A DNA stretch of 42,272 bases from a bacterium (GCA_019912885.1 JAIOHV010000218.1:1-42272); one strand, 5' to 3'; shown: positions 11,024-20,401, numbered from the stretch's first letter. Notes: generated by a model from the letters alone, not told the origin. Numbers and translations are program-made.

Positions 11024-11796
11024 CGGCGCGCGTTCATCCCACCGCCGTCGTGGCGGATTCCGCGCACCTCGCGGACGGCGTCGAAATCGGCCCGCATGCG
11101 GTCATCGAGGACGGCGTATCGATCGGCGAGGGCACCCGCGTTTTCGCCGGCGCGGTCATCAAGACGGGAACTTCGCTTGGCGCCGGCAATGTCGTGAAGG
11201 AACACGCGGTGCTTGGCGGCGATCCGCAACACACGGGATACCGCGGCGAGCCGACGTACCTGGTCATCGGCGATCGCAACATGATCGGCGAAGGCGTCAC
11301 CATCCATCGCGCCTATCGCGCGGGCGAGGCGACGCGCGTCGGCAACGGCTGCTACCTCATGGCGCTTTCGCACATCGGGCACGATTGCGCCGTCGGTGAC
11401 GGATGCGTGATGACGAACTTCGCCGCGCTCGCCGGGCATTGCGTGATGGAGGATCGCGCGATCCTCGGCGGATACGCGGCGGCGCACCAGTTCTGTCGCA
11501 TCGGCACGCTGGCCATGCTCGGCGGCGACGCGAAGACCGCCCGTGACGCGGTGCCGTACATGACTTATCTCGGAGCGCCCGCGCACCCGATCTCCGTCAA
11601 TCTCGTCGGCCTTCGCCGCGCGGGAATCTCCGAGGAAACGCGCACGGCGATCCGCCAGGCGTACCGCATCCTGTTCAAAAGCGGCCTTGAGCCCGACCAG
11701 GCGGCGGTGCGCCTGCGCGAGGACATCCCGGCGTCGCCGGAGCGGGATCACATCATCGAATTCATCGAGACGACCAGGCGCGGCATCGCGTTTTAG
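11020..11796 (+). CDS. lpxA: acyl-ACP--UDP-N-acetylglucosamine O-acyltransferase
   Basis: First step of lipid A synthesis: O-acylation of UDP-GlcNAc, or of its 3-amino analogue in some species. The 258 residues have a hexapeptide-repeat beta-helix with VHPTAVVADSAHL, LGGDPQHTGYRGEPT, VTIHRAY and SHIGHDCAVGDGC, which carries the catalytic-type His. The C-terminal helical domain begins near NLVGLRRAGIS. I chose the TTG at 11020, which overlaps the lpxD stop as TTGA and follows a strong AAGGAGG at about 11006. The longer open frame upstream has no homology. It is followed 16 bp later by a Gfo/Idh/MocA gene with its own GGAGG, which bears on the acceptor sugar. Confidence 0.95.
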   Translation: MTARVHPTAVVADSAHLADGVEIGPHAVIEDGVSIGEGTRVFAGAVIKTGTSLGAGNVVKEHAVLGGDPQHTGYRGEPTYLVIGDRNMIGEGVTIHRAYRAGEATRVGNGCYLMALSHIGHDCAVGDGCVMTNFAALAGHCVMEDRAILGGYAAAHQFCRIGTLAMLGGDAKTARDAVPYMTYLGAPAHPISVNLVGLRRAGISEETRTAIRQAYRILFKSGLEPDQAAVRLREDIPASPERDHIIEFIETTRRGIAF

Positions 11797-11812
11797 CCGC
11801 GCGGAGGACGAC

Positions 11813-12802
11813 ATGCTTCAGAAGGTACGGATTCCGCCCATGCGCGTCGGCGTCGTGGGCGTGGGGCACATGGGGCAATATCACGTGGGCGCGTACAGCG
11901 AAATCGCGAACGCCCAGATCGCGGGCGTCGCCGATCCGCGCGCCGAGGGCATCCGCGAGTTGGCGGGATCGCTCGGCATCGACGTCTTCGAGGATTACCG
12001 GGATCTCTACGGCAAGGTGGACGCGGTATCCGTCGCCGTTCCGACCAGCCTGCATTTCGGCGTGGTGAAGGATCTGCTCGAACAAGGCATCCACGTGCTC
12101 GTCGAAAAGCCCATCGCGCCGTCGATGGACGAGGCGCGCGCGCTTTTCGAGATCGCCGGTCAAAGGAATCTTCAACTGCAAATCGGGCACGTCGAGCGAT
12201 TCAACGCGGCGGTGCTCGAGATCAAGAAAATCATCGACGCGCCGTACCTCATCGAAAGCCGCCGCATCGGGCCGTTCACCGGGCGCTCCACCGATATGGG
12301 CGTCGTGCTTGATTTGCTGATCCACGACGTGGATATCGTCATGAATCTCGTGGACCGGCCGGTGACGCGCGTGCTGGCGCTGGGGCGCCCGATCGTTTCG
12401 GAACGCGAGGATCTCGTGAGCGTGCTTTTGGAGTTCGAGGGCGGCGCCATCGCGAATCTCACCGCGAGCCGCGTGTCGGAGTTCAAAAGCCGCACGTTGT
12501 CGGTCAGCCAGAAGGGCGCGTACATCGCGCTCGACTACACGAACCAGGAAATCGACATCCACCATCAGGCGGCGTCGAGCTATGTCCTTTCGACGACGCA
12601 GCTCAAATACAAGCAGGAAAGCTTCATCGAGCGCATCTTCGTGCACAAGCAGAATCCGCTGCGCCTGGAGCTGCAACATTTTCTGGAGTGCGTCGCGGGC
12701 GTGACGCCGCGCATGACGACGCCGGAGCAGGAGCTGCGCAGCCTGCGCGTCGCGCTCGACGTTCTGGCGCTGACGCGCAAGTCGGAGGGCGCGCCTTCGT
12801 GA
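11813..12802 (+). CDS. Gfo/Idh/MocA-family oxidoreductase, possible UDP-GlcNAc 3-dehydrogenase
   Basis: NAD(P)-dependent sugar oxidoreductase of 329 residues. An N-terminal Rossmann fold carries GVVGVGHMGQYH (about 13-24). The family's conserved EKP is in VLVEKPIAPS (about 100-109), and the C-terminal alpha/beta domain includes LLIHDVDIVMNL, with the usual catalytic-region His-Asp. Lying between lpxA and lpxI, it should act on a nucleotide sugar in lipid A synthesis. GnnA of Acidithiobacillus and Leptospira belongs to this family and oxidises UDP-GlcNAc at C3 so that GnnB can aminate it, but no GnnB-like aminotransferase gene is in this window. The substrate is therefore inferred from position only. 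The start is the ATG after GCGGAGGACGAC; the stop overlaps the lpxI GTG by 4 bp. Confidence 0.88.
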   Translation: MLQKVRIPPMRVGVVGVGHMGQYHVGAYSEIANAQIAGVADPRAEGIRELAGSLGIDVFEDYRDLYGKVDAVSVAVPTSLHFGVVKDLLEQGIHVLVEKPIAPSMDEARALFEIAGQRNLQLQIGHVERFNAAVLEIKKIIDAPYLIESRRIGPFTGRSTDMGVVLDLLIHDVDIVMNLVDRPVTRVLALGRPIVSEREDLVSVLLEFEGGAIANLTASRVSEFKSRTLSVSQKGAYIALDYTNQEIDIHHQAASSYVLSTTQLKYKQESFIERIFVHKQNPLRLELQHFLECVAGVTPRMTTPEQELRSLRVALDVLALTRKSEGAPS

Positions 12803-13653
12803 AAAAGGCGCGGCCGACGCTGGGGCTCATTGCCGGGGCGGGCGATCTGCCGTCGGAGGCCGCGCGTTCGGCGCGCCGGCAAGGCTATCGCGTCATCGCC
12901 GCCGCGCTTGCGGAGGCAAACGCGCGCATCGCCGCGACCCTGGCCGACCGCGTCGAAACGCTGTCGATCGGCAAGGCCGGCGCGCTCATCGACCTGTTTC
13001 GCGGCGAGGGCGTCACGGATGTGGTCATCGTCGGCAAGGTCGACAAGTCTCTGAATTTCGCGAATCTGGAGTTCGACGAAGCGGCGCTCGCGATCCTTTC
13101 GCGTCTGGCTTCTCGCGCGGACATGGCTATCGGCCATGCGCTCATCGACGAGCTGACCGATCAGGGTTTCGCCGTGCGCGCGCAGACCGATTTTCTCGAC
13201 ACGCTTGTCGCACCGAAGGGCGCCATCGCAGGCACGCTCGCGAACGAGCGCGGAACGGATGTCGTCGCCGGTTTGCGGGTTGCGCGCGCTCTCACCGAAC
13301 TCGATGTGGGACAGACGGTTGTCGTGCGCGCGGGCGCGGTCATCGCGGTGGAGGCGTTCGAGCACACCGATGCGACGATCCGCCGCGCGGGGCGCCTTGC
13401 GCACGGCGATCTCGTGGTCGTGAAACTCGCGCGGCCCGATCAGGACATGCGTTTTGACGTGCCGGCCGTCGGCGTGAAGACACTGCGCGTCATGGCCGAT
13501 GCCGGCGCCGACGCGCTTGCGATCGAGGCCGGCAAGACGCTGGTGCTCGACAAGCCGCGTTTTGCGCGTCTTGCCGAAAGGCTTGGCATCGCGGTCGTCG
13601 GCGTTGCGCGCGACGACGAGGAGATCGCGCCGTGCGAGCCGGCCGCCTCCTGA
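12799..13653 (+). CDS. lpxI: UDP-2,3-diacylglucosamine pyrophosphatase LpxI
   Basis: Cleaves UDP-2,3-diacylglucosamine to lipid X and UMP, replacing LpxH in many non-enteric diderms. The 284 residues begin KKARPTLGLIAGAGDLPSEA, the hallmark N-terminus of the family (formerly DUF1009). The C-terminal domain has LARPDQDMRFDVPAVG, which contains the conserved Asp-containing catalytic motif of LpxI. The start is a GTG overlapping the previous stop as GTGA. Its 3' end overlaps the next gene by 22 bp. Confidence 0.94.
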   Translation: MKKARPTLGLIAGAGDLPSEAARSARRQGYRVIAAALAEANARIAATLADRVETLSIGKAGALIDLFRGEGVTDVVIVGKVDKSLNFANLEFDEAALAILSRLASRADMAIGHALIDELTDQGFAVRAQTDFLDTLVAPKGAIAGTLANERGTDVVAGLRVARALTELDVGQTVVVRAGAVIAVEAFEHTDATIRRAGRLAHGDLVVVKLARPDQDMRFDVPAVGVKTLRVMADAGADALAIEAGKTLVLDKPRFARLAERLGIAVVGVARDDEEIAPCEPAAS

Positions 13654-15242
13654 TTGCGCTTGCGCTCGCGACGCTCGTTCTCCAGACGCCGTTTGGCGCG
13701 CTTGCGGACGAGAGTGCGGATGATGGTGAAGAAGAAACCGAATCCGACGATGCGGACGCTTCGGAGGCGCGCGTCGAGGCTCTCGAGAAGCGCATCCTTG
13801 AACTTGAGGCGCGCGACGCCTTCTCGCGCGATCACATCGGCTCGCTCGAATGGGACGCGGATCGCGATTACCTCGTCACGCAAAACCGCTGGTTCGTCAC
13901 GACGCACGGCTATCTGCGCACGCGCGCGGTGCTCGAGGCCAACACGGTCAACGGTTATACGAACGCGGCGGGCGAGGAGATTTTCGCCTACGATCCGCGC
14001 TCGACGTTCAAGAACGACTACGGCTGGTGGGATACGCGCCTGTCGTCGAAGACGATCGTCAATTTCGGCGACACCGCGGAGATCGTGCTGTGGCTGCAAC
14101 TCGGGGATTGGGTCTGGGGAACGCAGTCGCCCGCTTTCGGCGGCACGGGAAGGGGCAAGTTCGATTCGGCGGGCTTGCAGGCGCGCGAGGCGTGGGCGCG
14201 CTACGAACTCGAGTTCATCCCCGTCGCGATGGAGTTCGGGCGCATGCCCTGGGTGCTCGGCAACGGCATCATCCAGGGCAACGAACAGGACGGCGCGCGG
14301 CTGTACTGGTTTAACAAATGGATCGACGTCGGATTCGGCGCGTTTCGACAGTACGAGGGCGAAAACATCGAGATGTCGCAGCGCTTCAACGACGACGAGG
14401 ACACGTTCGTCTTCTGGGCGACGCCGCGCCCGGGCCGGGGGCATGAGATCGAGCTGTTCGGCTGGCTCAATCTTTTCGAAACGCCCGAACTTCCCGCGCG
14501 CATGAATCCGGACAGCCCACTGTTTCGCCTGCCCGGATACACGCAAGCGCGATACGCCTCGCAGGGCAGCGAGTTGTGGAACGTCGGCGCAAACTGGCGC
14601 GGTGAGCTTGGCGCCGGGTTCGCGATCGACATCGAGATCGACAAGCAGTTCGGCGAAATCAAGCCGGCGGCGGATCGCGCGGATGTGGAAGCGATCGAAT
14701 TTTCGGGCGCCGCGGCGTACGGGAAATTGTCGTACCATTACAACGATCGCGACCAGATCGCGCTTGCCGGCGGATACGGCACGGGCGACGATCCGGACAC
14801 GCGCGCGTTCGAGGGCTACTTCGCGCCCGATCACCGCTTCGGCTGGTACGACGAGGTGCCCGAAGAGCCGATCCGCCACGCGTTTTTCGGCGTGTACGAC
14901 CACACCGCGCCGGGTGCGGGCGTGCCGGGGCGCTATCGCGACAACCTCGGCGCGGGCGGACTCGACAACACGCAGTTCGTCAACCTCGCCTGGGACACCT
15001 GGCGTTTTCTACGCAACCACCATTTCTACGTCTCCGTCGGTGCGATCTCCGCAAGCCGCGCGAACCCGGATACGGACGCACGCTTCATCGGCATCGAGAA
15101 CGACATGTGGATGGACTACATCTTCTCCAACAACGTGACGTTCTCGCTCTACGGCGGGCATTTGTTCCTGTTCGACGAGTATTTCCAAAAGGACAATCAC
15201 GACGCCGCGATCCTGCGCGGCGACTGGAAGCTCTCCTGGTGA
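13632..15242 (+). CDS. outer-membrane beta-barrel protein, alginate-export-like
   Basis: The 536 residues start with a signal peptide (MRAGRLLIALALATLVLQ, cleaved near GALA/DE). Then come an acidic stretch (about 27-45) and a short coiled coil (EARVEALEKRILELEARD). From about 75 onwards there are alternating amphipathic strands rich in Trp, Tyr and Gly. Segments such as EFGRMPWVLGNGIIQGNEQDGARLYW resemble the alginate-export/porin family. The final residues, DWKLSW, end in an aromatic, as in BAM substrates. The start is a GTG inside lpxI. The alternative annotation is simply a hypothetical porin. A place in the lipid A operon suggests an envelope role, perhaps sugar export or sensing, but the substrate is unknown. 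Confidence 0.8.
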   Translation: MRAGRLLIALALATLVLQTPFGALADESADDGEEETESDDADASEARVEALEKRILELEARDAFSRDHIGSLEWDADRDYLVTQNRWFVTTHGYLRTRAVLEANTVNGYTNAAGEEIFAYDPRSTFKNDYGWWDTRLSSKTIVNFGDTAEIVLWLQLGDWVWGTQSPAFGGTGRGKFDSAGLQAREAWARYELEFIPVAMEFGRMPWVLGNGIIQGNEQDGARLYWFNKWIDVGFGAFRQYEGENIEMSQRFNDDEDTFVFWATPRPGRGHEIELFGWLNLFETPELPARMNPDSPLFRLPGYTQARYASQGSELWNVGANWRGELGAGFAIDIEIDKQFGEIKPAADRADVEAIEFSGAAAYGKLSYHYNDRDQIALAGGYGTGDDPDTRAFEGYFAPDHRFGWYDEVPEEPIRHAFFGVYDHTAPGAGVPGRYRDNLGAGGLDNTQFVNLAWDTWRFLRNHHFYVSVGAISASRANPDTDARFIGIENDMWMDYIFSNNVTFSLYGGHLFLFDEYFQKDNHDAAILRGDWKLSW

Positions 15243-15246
15243 CGCC

Positions 15247-17085
15247 ATGACCGGCGTTCTTGACGCGATCCTCGCCTGGGACCGGCGCTGGTTTCTTTTG
15301 ATTAACGCGATCGACTTTCCCGGTTGGGTTTACATCGCCGGGATCGGCACGGATCTTGGCCTCGGCCTCGTCCTGACGCTGCTGCTTCTTGCCGGTTTGC
15401 GCGTGTTTGATCCCTATCGTTTTCCGAAAAACTTCATCGTGCTCGGCCTTGCGATTGCGATGGCGGGGATCGTCAACGCGGGCGTCAAGTCGACTGTCAG
15501 CCGCGCGCGGCCGCTCGGCGACGCGACGTTCCGCGCGTTGCCCACGGACATAAAAGAACAGGCGTTCAATTTCGGTATCGACGTGCGCAGCTACGCGCTC
15601 GATTCCGACGACGAGGCCTTTGCCGATCGCCGCCTGCGCGTGATCGGAGACGCCTATAAGCGACGCAGTTTTCCCTCCGGCCACACCGCCGCGTCCTTCG
15701 CCGTGGCGGCGGGGTTGATTTACGCGTTCCGCTCGCGCCGCCGCTGGCTCTGGCTCGTTCCCGCGGCGTTTGTCGGGTTGACGCGCGTGGCGGTCGGCGC
15801 GCATTTTCCGCTCGATGTGATCTTCGGCGCGTTCGTGGGATTCGGTACGGCAGGCGCGGGATTGCGCGCGTTCGAGATATTCCACGGGCTTGGCAGCCGC
15901 CCGGAGACTTATCCGCTTCCCGCGCGCGCGTCCGGCGCGCCGCCCCGCGTGATGATGGTCGCCGGCGAAGCGAGCGCGGACGTGTACGGCGCGCGCGTTG
16001 TCGAGGAAATGAAAAAGGCCGCGCCGGACGTGAGAGCTTTCGGAGTCGGCGGCGATGCCATGCGCCGTGCGGGTTTCGACGTGATCGCGGACGCGCACGA
16101 ACTGTCGATCGTCGGGTTCACCGCCGTATTGACGTCGCTTGGCGCGATCGTGCGCATCTACATGCGACTTGTGCGCGAGCTTGTAGCGCGCCCGCCGGAT
16201 GCGCTGGTGTGCATCGACCTGCCGGACTTCAACCTCATGCTCGCGACGCAGGCGCGCCGCCGCTCGATTCCCGTGGTGTTCTACATCAGCCCGCAGTTCT
16301 GGGCGTGGCGGAGCGGGCGCGTGCACGGGATGCGCGAGAGCGTCACCAGGATGATCGTCGCGTTCGGTTTTGAGGAGCCGTATTACCGCGACGCGCGCGT
16401 GCCGGTGTCGTTTCACGGGCATCCGATTCTCGAGGTGCTGCGCCGGCGGCACGCGACGCGCGAAGAAGCGCTATCGCATTTCGGCCTCGATCCGCGAAGG
16501 CGCACGCTCGTGCTCGCGCCGGGTTCGCGGCGCAACGAATTCAAATACGTGCGCGCCGCGATGTTCGAGGCGGGCACGCGAATTCTGCGCGAGATGCCGG
16601 ATTGGCAGGCCGCCGTGCCGATCGCGCCGCGCGCGGATGAGGACGAAATGCGCGCCGCGGCAAACGCGGCGGGGTTGTCGGCGACGTTCACGCGCGGCGA
16701 CAATTTCGATCTGTTCGCGGCGGCGGATTTCGGCATCATGTGTTCGGGCACCGCGACGCTCGAGGCCGCGGTTGCCGAATTGCCGCAGGTCATCGTCTAT
16801 CGCGGGCATCCGCTGAACATCTTGATCGCGCGCACGCTCGTGAACATCGACCGGATCGGACTCCCGAATATCGTCCTTGGCGGCGACACGCCGACGTTTC
16901 CGGAACTCGTGCAGGAGGACGCGACAGCCGGCCCGCTTGCCGCGCGCGTGCTTGCGATCTTGAAGGACGAAAACGAGTGTGAAAGACTCCGCGCCGCCTG
17001 CCGCCGCGTCCGCCAGGCTCTTCGCGCCGGCGAGACAAGTCAAAACGTGGCGCGCGAAGTCCTCGAACTGGCCCGCACCCGATGA
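15247..17085 (+). CDS. lpxB: fusion: PAP2-family lipid phosphatase and lipid-A-disaccharide synthase
   Basis: A 612-residue two-domain protein. Residues 1-220 form a membrane PAP2 phosphatase with all three catalytic motifs: KX6RP (K81, R88, P89), PSGH (143-146) and RX5HX3D (R180, H186, D190). Residues about 232-612 are a full-length LpxB (GT19), which joins lipid X and UDP-diacylglucosamine into the tetra-acyl disaccharide 1-phosphate. Its family motifs MMVAGEASADVYGARVV, ISPQFWAWRSGR, LAPGSRRNEF and CSGTATLEAA are all present. The PAP2 half may dephosphorylate a lipid A 1-phosphate (LpxE-like) or recycle a polyprenyl or phospholipid phosphate; the sequence alone does not say. The stop overlaps the msbA ATG as ATGA. 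Confidence 0.93.
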   Translation: MTGVLDAILAWDRRWFLLINAIDFPGWVYIAGIGTDLGLGLVLTLLLLAGLRVFDPYRFPKNFIVLGLAIAMAGIVNAGVKSTVSRARPLGDATFRALPTDIKEQAFNFGIDVRSYALDSDDEAFADRRLRVIGDAYKRRSFPSGHTAASFAVAAGLIYAFRSRRRWLWLVPAAFVGLTRVAVGAHFPLDVIFGAFVGFGTAGAGLRAFEIFHGLGSRPETYPLPARASGAPPRVMMVAGEASADVYGARVVEEMKKAAPDVRAFGVGGDAMRRAGFDVIADAHELSIVGFTAVLTSLGAIVRIYMRLVRELVARPPDALVCIDLPDFNLMLATQARRRSIPVVFYISPQFWAWRSGRVHGMRESVTRMIVAFGFEEPYYRDARVPVSFHGHPILEVLRRRHATREEALSHFGLDPRRRTLVLAPGSRRNEFKYVRAAMFEAGTRILREMPDWQAAVPIAPRADEDEMRAAANAAGLSATFTRGDNFDLFAAADFGIMCSGTATLEAAVAELPQVIVYRGHPLNILIARTLVNIDRIGLPNIVLGGDTPTFPELVQEDATAGPLAARVLAILKDENECERLRAACRRVRQALRAGETSQNVAREVLELARTR

Positions 17086-18866
17086 AGCTCATGCGCGAAT
17101 ATCTCGCCCGCTATTTCGCCAAGGATCCGGAAAGCCTTGCCGACTTCCGGCGCCTGTGGGGCTATTTCCGTCCTTACATCGCGCGGCTGGCGATTTCGCT
17201 GGCGTGCGCGCTCATCGTCGCGGGCACAACGGCCGCGACCGCCAAGCTGCTCGAACCGGTGATGAACGAGATTTTCGTGAACAAGGATCGCGGATTTCTC
17301 TACCTCGTCCCTTGGCTCATCATCGGACTGTTCGGGCTCAAGGGCGTGTTCCGCTTTTTGCAAAACTACATCCTGCGTTCGGTGGGCGAGCGCGTCATCC
17401 GCCGGGTGCGCGGCGAACTGTATCACCACTACCAGTATCTCGACCCGGCGTATTACGCGGAAAACAACGTCGGCGTGATGATGAGCCGCATCACCAATGA
17501 CGTGAACATGATGCAGCGCGCGATTCCGTCGCTCGAATCGCTCGTGCGCGAGCCGGTGACGATGCTCGGCCTGGCGATCGTCGCGTTCTGGCAGTTCTGG
17601 CAGGGCGCGCTCGCGATCCTTGTCGTCATTCCCGTGACGGCGGTGCCGATCGTCATCTTCGGACGCAAGATCCGCAAGTGGGTGCGCCGCGGACAGGAAC
17701 GCATGGGCGAGATGAGCTCCATCCTCAAGGAGACGTTTTCCGGCGTGCGCGTCATCAAGGCGTTCGGCATGGAGGAATACGAGATCCGCCGTTTTGACCG
17801 GGAAAACAAACGCGTGTTCGAGGCCAATTTGCGCACCATGTTCCTGGACGAGCTGTCGAGCCCGCTCATCGAGTTTCTCGCCGCGCTCGGCGGAGCGGTC
17901 GTCGTCGTCAGCGGCGGCCTCATGGTGATGAACGGCCGCCTGACGACCGGCGCGTTCTTTTCCTTCATGGCGGCGTTCGGCCTGATGTACGAGCCGCTGA
18001 AGAAAATCAACAAGATGAACGTCAATTTCCAGGCCGCGCTCGCCGCCGCGCGCCGCGTGTTCAGCGTTCTCGACACGCCGCCCTCGATCGACGACGCGCC
18101 CGGCGCGACGGAACTTTCGCCCATCGAAAACAAAATCCATTTCGACAACGTGCGTTTTCGCTATCGAGACGACGGCCCGTTCGTGCTCGACGGCATCGAC
18201 GTCACCGTCCGCACCGGCCAGGTCGTCGCGCTTGTCGGAAGCTCCGGCGCGGGCAAGACGACGTTCGGCAACCTTCTACCGCGCTTCTGGGACGTCACGG
18301 AAGGCGCGATTCGCATCGACGGCGCCGACATCCGCGGCGTGACGGTCAAATCGCTGCGCCGGCAGATCGGCATGGTCACGCAAGACACCTTCCTGTTTAA
18401 CGACACGGTGCTCGCCAACATCGCCTACGGCGACGAAAACGCGGACAGGGAGCGCGCCCGCGCGTGCGCGCGCACGGCGCACGCGGACGGCTTCATCGAG
18501 CAGATGCCGAACGGCTACGACACGGTGATCGGCGAGATGGGCGTCAAAATCTCCGGCGGCCAGCGGCAACGCCTGGCGATCGCGCGCGCGCTCTACAAAG
18601 ACGCGCCGATCCTGATTCTCGACGAGGCGACAAGCTCGCTCGACGCGGAAAGCGAGCGCGAGGTGCAGGCGGCGCTCGAACAACTGCTTGTCGGGCGCAC
18701 GTCGTTTGTCATCGCGCATCGCCTCTCGACGATCCGCCGTGCCGACCGCATCCTCGTTCTGCGCGACGGCCGGGTTGTCGAGGACGGGACGCACGACGAA
18801 CTGATTGTGCGTGACGGCGAATACGCGCGCCTTTACAAAATGCAGTTCGCCGAGACCGGCGCATGA
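17082..18866 (+). CDS. msbA: lipid A export ABC transporter, MsbA type
   Basis: Homodimeric inner-membrane flippase that moves lipid A core to the periplasmic face. The 594 residues have six membrane helices in about 30-330, with the ABC_membrane signature RRVRGELYHHYQYLDPAYYAE. The nucleotide-binding domain has Walker A GSSGAGKTTFGN, Q-loop MVTQDTFLFNDTVLANIAYG, signature SGGQRQRLAIARAL, Walker B ILILDEATSSLDAESE and H-loop VIAHRLSTIRRAD. Position between lpxB and waaA supports MsbA over a drug exporter of the same family. Both ends overlap their neighbours by 4 bp. Confidence 0.94.
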   Translation: MKLMREYLARYFAKDPESLADFRRLWGYFRPYIARLAISLACALIVAGTTAATAKLLEPVMNEIFVNKDRGFLYLVPWLIIGLFGLKGVFRFLQNYILRSVGERVIRRVRGELYHHYQYLDPAYYAENNVGVMMSRITNDVNMMQRAIPSLESLVREPVTMLGLAIVAFWQFWQGALAILVVIPVTAVPIVIFGRKIRKWVRRGQERMGEMSSILKETFSGVRVIKAFGMEEYEIRRFDRENKRVFEANLRTMFLDELSSPLIEFLAALGGAVVVVSGGLMVMNGRLTTGAFFSFMAAFGLMYEPLKKINKMNVNFQAALAAARRVFSVLDTPPSIDDAPGATELSPIENKIHFDNVRFRYRDDGPFVLDGIDVTVRTGQVVALVGSSGAGKTTFGNLLPRFWDVTEGAIRIDGADIRGVTVKSLRRQIGMVTQDTFLFNDTVLANIAYGDENADRERARACARTAHADGFIEQMPNGYDTVIGEMGVKISGGQRQRLAIARALYKDAPILILDEATSSLDAESEREVQAALEQLLVGRTSFVIAHRLSTIRRADRILVLRDGRVVEDGTHDELIVRDGEYARLYKMQFAETGA

Positions 18867-20401
18867 AGATTCGCCCGACGCTCGCGGTCGCGGGCGCGGT
18901 CGCGCTGTTGACCGGCGTGCGCCTTGCGCTTGTCGGCGCCACCGACCTCATTCCCGACGAGGCGTATTACTTTTTCTGGTCGCGCACGGTTGCGCCCGCC
19001 TACTGGGATCAACCTGGCGGGATCGCGTTCGCGAATTTTCTGATCGCCGCGATCTTCGGCGCATCGACATTCACCGTGCGCCTTGGGGCGGTGATCCTGG
19101 CCGCCATCACGACCGCGTTCGTGTACGACCTCGGCCGCACGACCCTTGGCGATGACCGCCGCGCGGCGGCCGCCGCGATTCTCGCAAACGTGGTGCCGGT
19201 CTTCGCCGCGGGCTCCGTCCTGATGCTGCACGACGCGCTGCTCGGCGCGGCGCTTGCCGCGACAATAGCGTTTTTCGCGCGCGCGATTTTGCGCAACCAG
19301 CCGGCCGCGTGGTACGCCGCCGCGCTCGCGGGGTCCGTCGCGCTGTACGCCAAGCTTTCCGCGGCGATCCTCGGCGGCGGGCTGCTCGCGTTTTTCGTGC
19401 TCTCGCGCCACGCCCGGCGATCGCTTGCACGCGTGGAGCCGTTTGTCGCCGCATTGATGGTCGCCGCGTTTTTCGCCCCCGCGTATCTTTGGATCCGCGC
19501 GCACGAATCCGTGACGCTTCTTGCCGTCAAGAAACTCGCTTCCGACGCGAGCCTGTCGGGACTATCCCGCGTCGTGTCGTTTCTCGACTTCGCCGGCGCG
19601 CAGGCGCTCGTGGCGACGCCGATCGTGTTCGCCTTCGTCGCCCTCGCGACGTGGCGCGTGCTTCGCCGACCGGATGTAGCGGGCGAGGGGCGCGTGTTCC
19701 TGGCGGCATTGACGGCCGGTTTCGCGCTGTATTTCGCCGCGCAGTCGTTTGCCGCGAAGGTGCAGGGCAATTGGGCCGCGCCGATGTACATTCCGGGCTT
19801 CATCCTCGCGACGGATTACGCCATCGCGCGGCTTGATCGCGCGCGCGTGCGCAAATGGGCGCTTGGCGGAATCGCGCTTGCGGCATTCGTGACCGTCGCC
19901 GGTTTCGTGCACGCCGTGCACCCGCTGCCTTTTGTCCCCGCCGGCATGGACCCGGCGACGCAGGCGCACGGGTGGTCGGAACTGGCCGATCGCGTCGAGA
20001 CGATCCTCGACGAGCACCCCGGCGCGGCGATCCTCGCGCGGCGTTACCAGATCGCCTCGGAGCTTGCGTTTTACGTCCCGGAGGCCGACGTCTTTTGCGC
20101 GTCGCACGTCTCGCGCGGAAGCCAGTTCGATATCCGGCAAGACTACGACGACCTTGTCGGGCGCGACGTGGTGTACGTCGATTATCAGGGCCGCTCGCGA
20201 AAGCTCTTTTTGCACTTTGATGCGTGGGAGGAATTGCCGCCGCACGTTCTGGGGGCGCGCGGCGCGGCGGGTAAACGCCTGAACGTATTTTTTCTGCGCG
20301 GCTTCAGGAAAGACGGCCCCTACGCGGACTACTTCCGCGCGCCATTCGACGCCGCGCTTGTGAATCTTCGCGCGCGCATCGACGAGGGGAGCGGGCGTTG
20401 A
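18863..20401 (+). CDS. ArnT-like (GT83/PMT family) membrane glycosyltransferase
   Basis: The 512 residues contain about ten hydrophobic helices and a soluble C-terminal part (from about 370). The first loop carries LIPDEAYYFFWS and YWDQPGG, the acidic pattern of polyprenyl-phosphate-sugar dependent glycosyltransferases such as ArnT and protein mannosyltransferases. It would transfer a sugar from an undecaprenyl-phosphate donor to lipid A or core on the periplasmic side. The donor sugar is unknown, as no arnABC/D genes are in the window. The ATG overlaps the msbA stop, and its own stop overlaps the TTG start of waaA. Confidence 0.82.
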   Translation: MKIRPTLAVAGAVALLTGVRLALVGATDLIPDEAYYFFWSRTVAPAYWDQPGGIAFANFLIAAIFGASTFTVRLGAVILAAITTAFVYDLGRTTLGDDRRAAAAAILANVVPVFAAGSVLMLHDALLGAALAATIAFFARAILRNQPAAWYAAALAGSVALYAKLSAAILGGGLLAFFVLSRHARRSLARVEPFVAALMVAAFFAPAYLWIRAHESVTLLAVKKLASDASLSGLSRVVSFLDFAGAQALVATPIVFAFVALATWRVLRRPDVAGEGRVFLAALTAGFALYFAAQSFAAKVQGNWAAPMYIPGFILATDYAIARLDRARVRKWALGGIALAAFVTVAGFVHAVHPLPFVPAGMDPATQAHGWSELADRVETILDEHPGAAILARRYQIASELAFYVPEADVFCASHVSRGSQFDIRQDYDDLVGRDVVYVDYQGRSRKLFLHFDAWEELPPHVLGARGAAGKRLNVFFLRGFRKDGPYADYFRAPFDAALVNLRARIDEGSGR

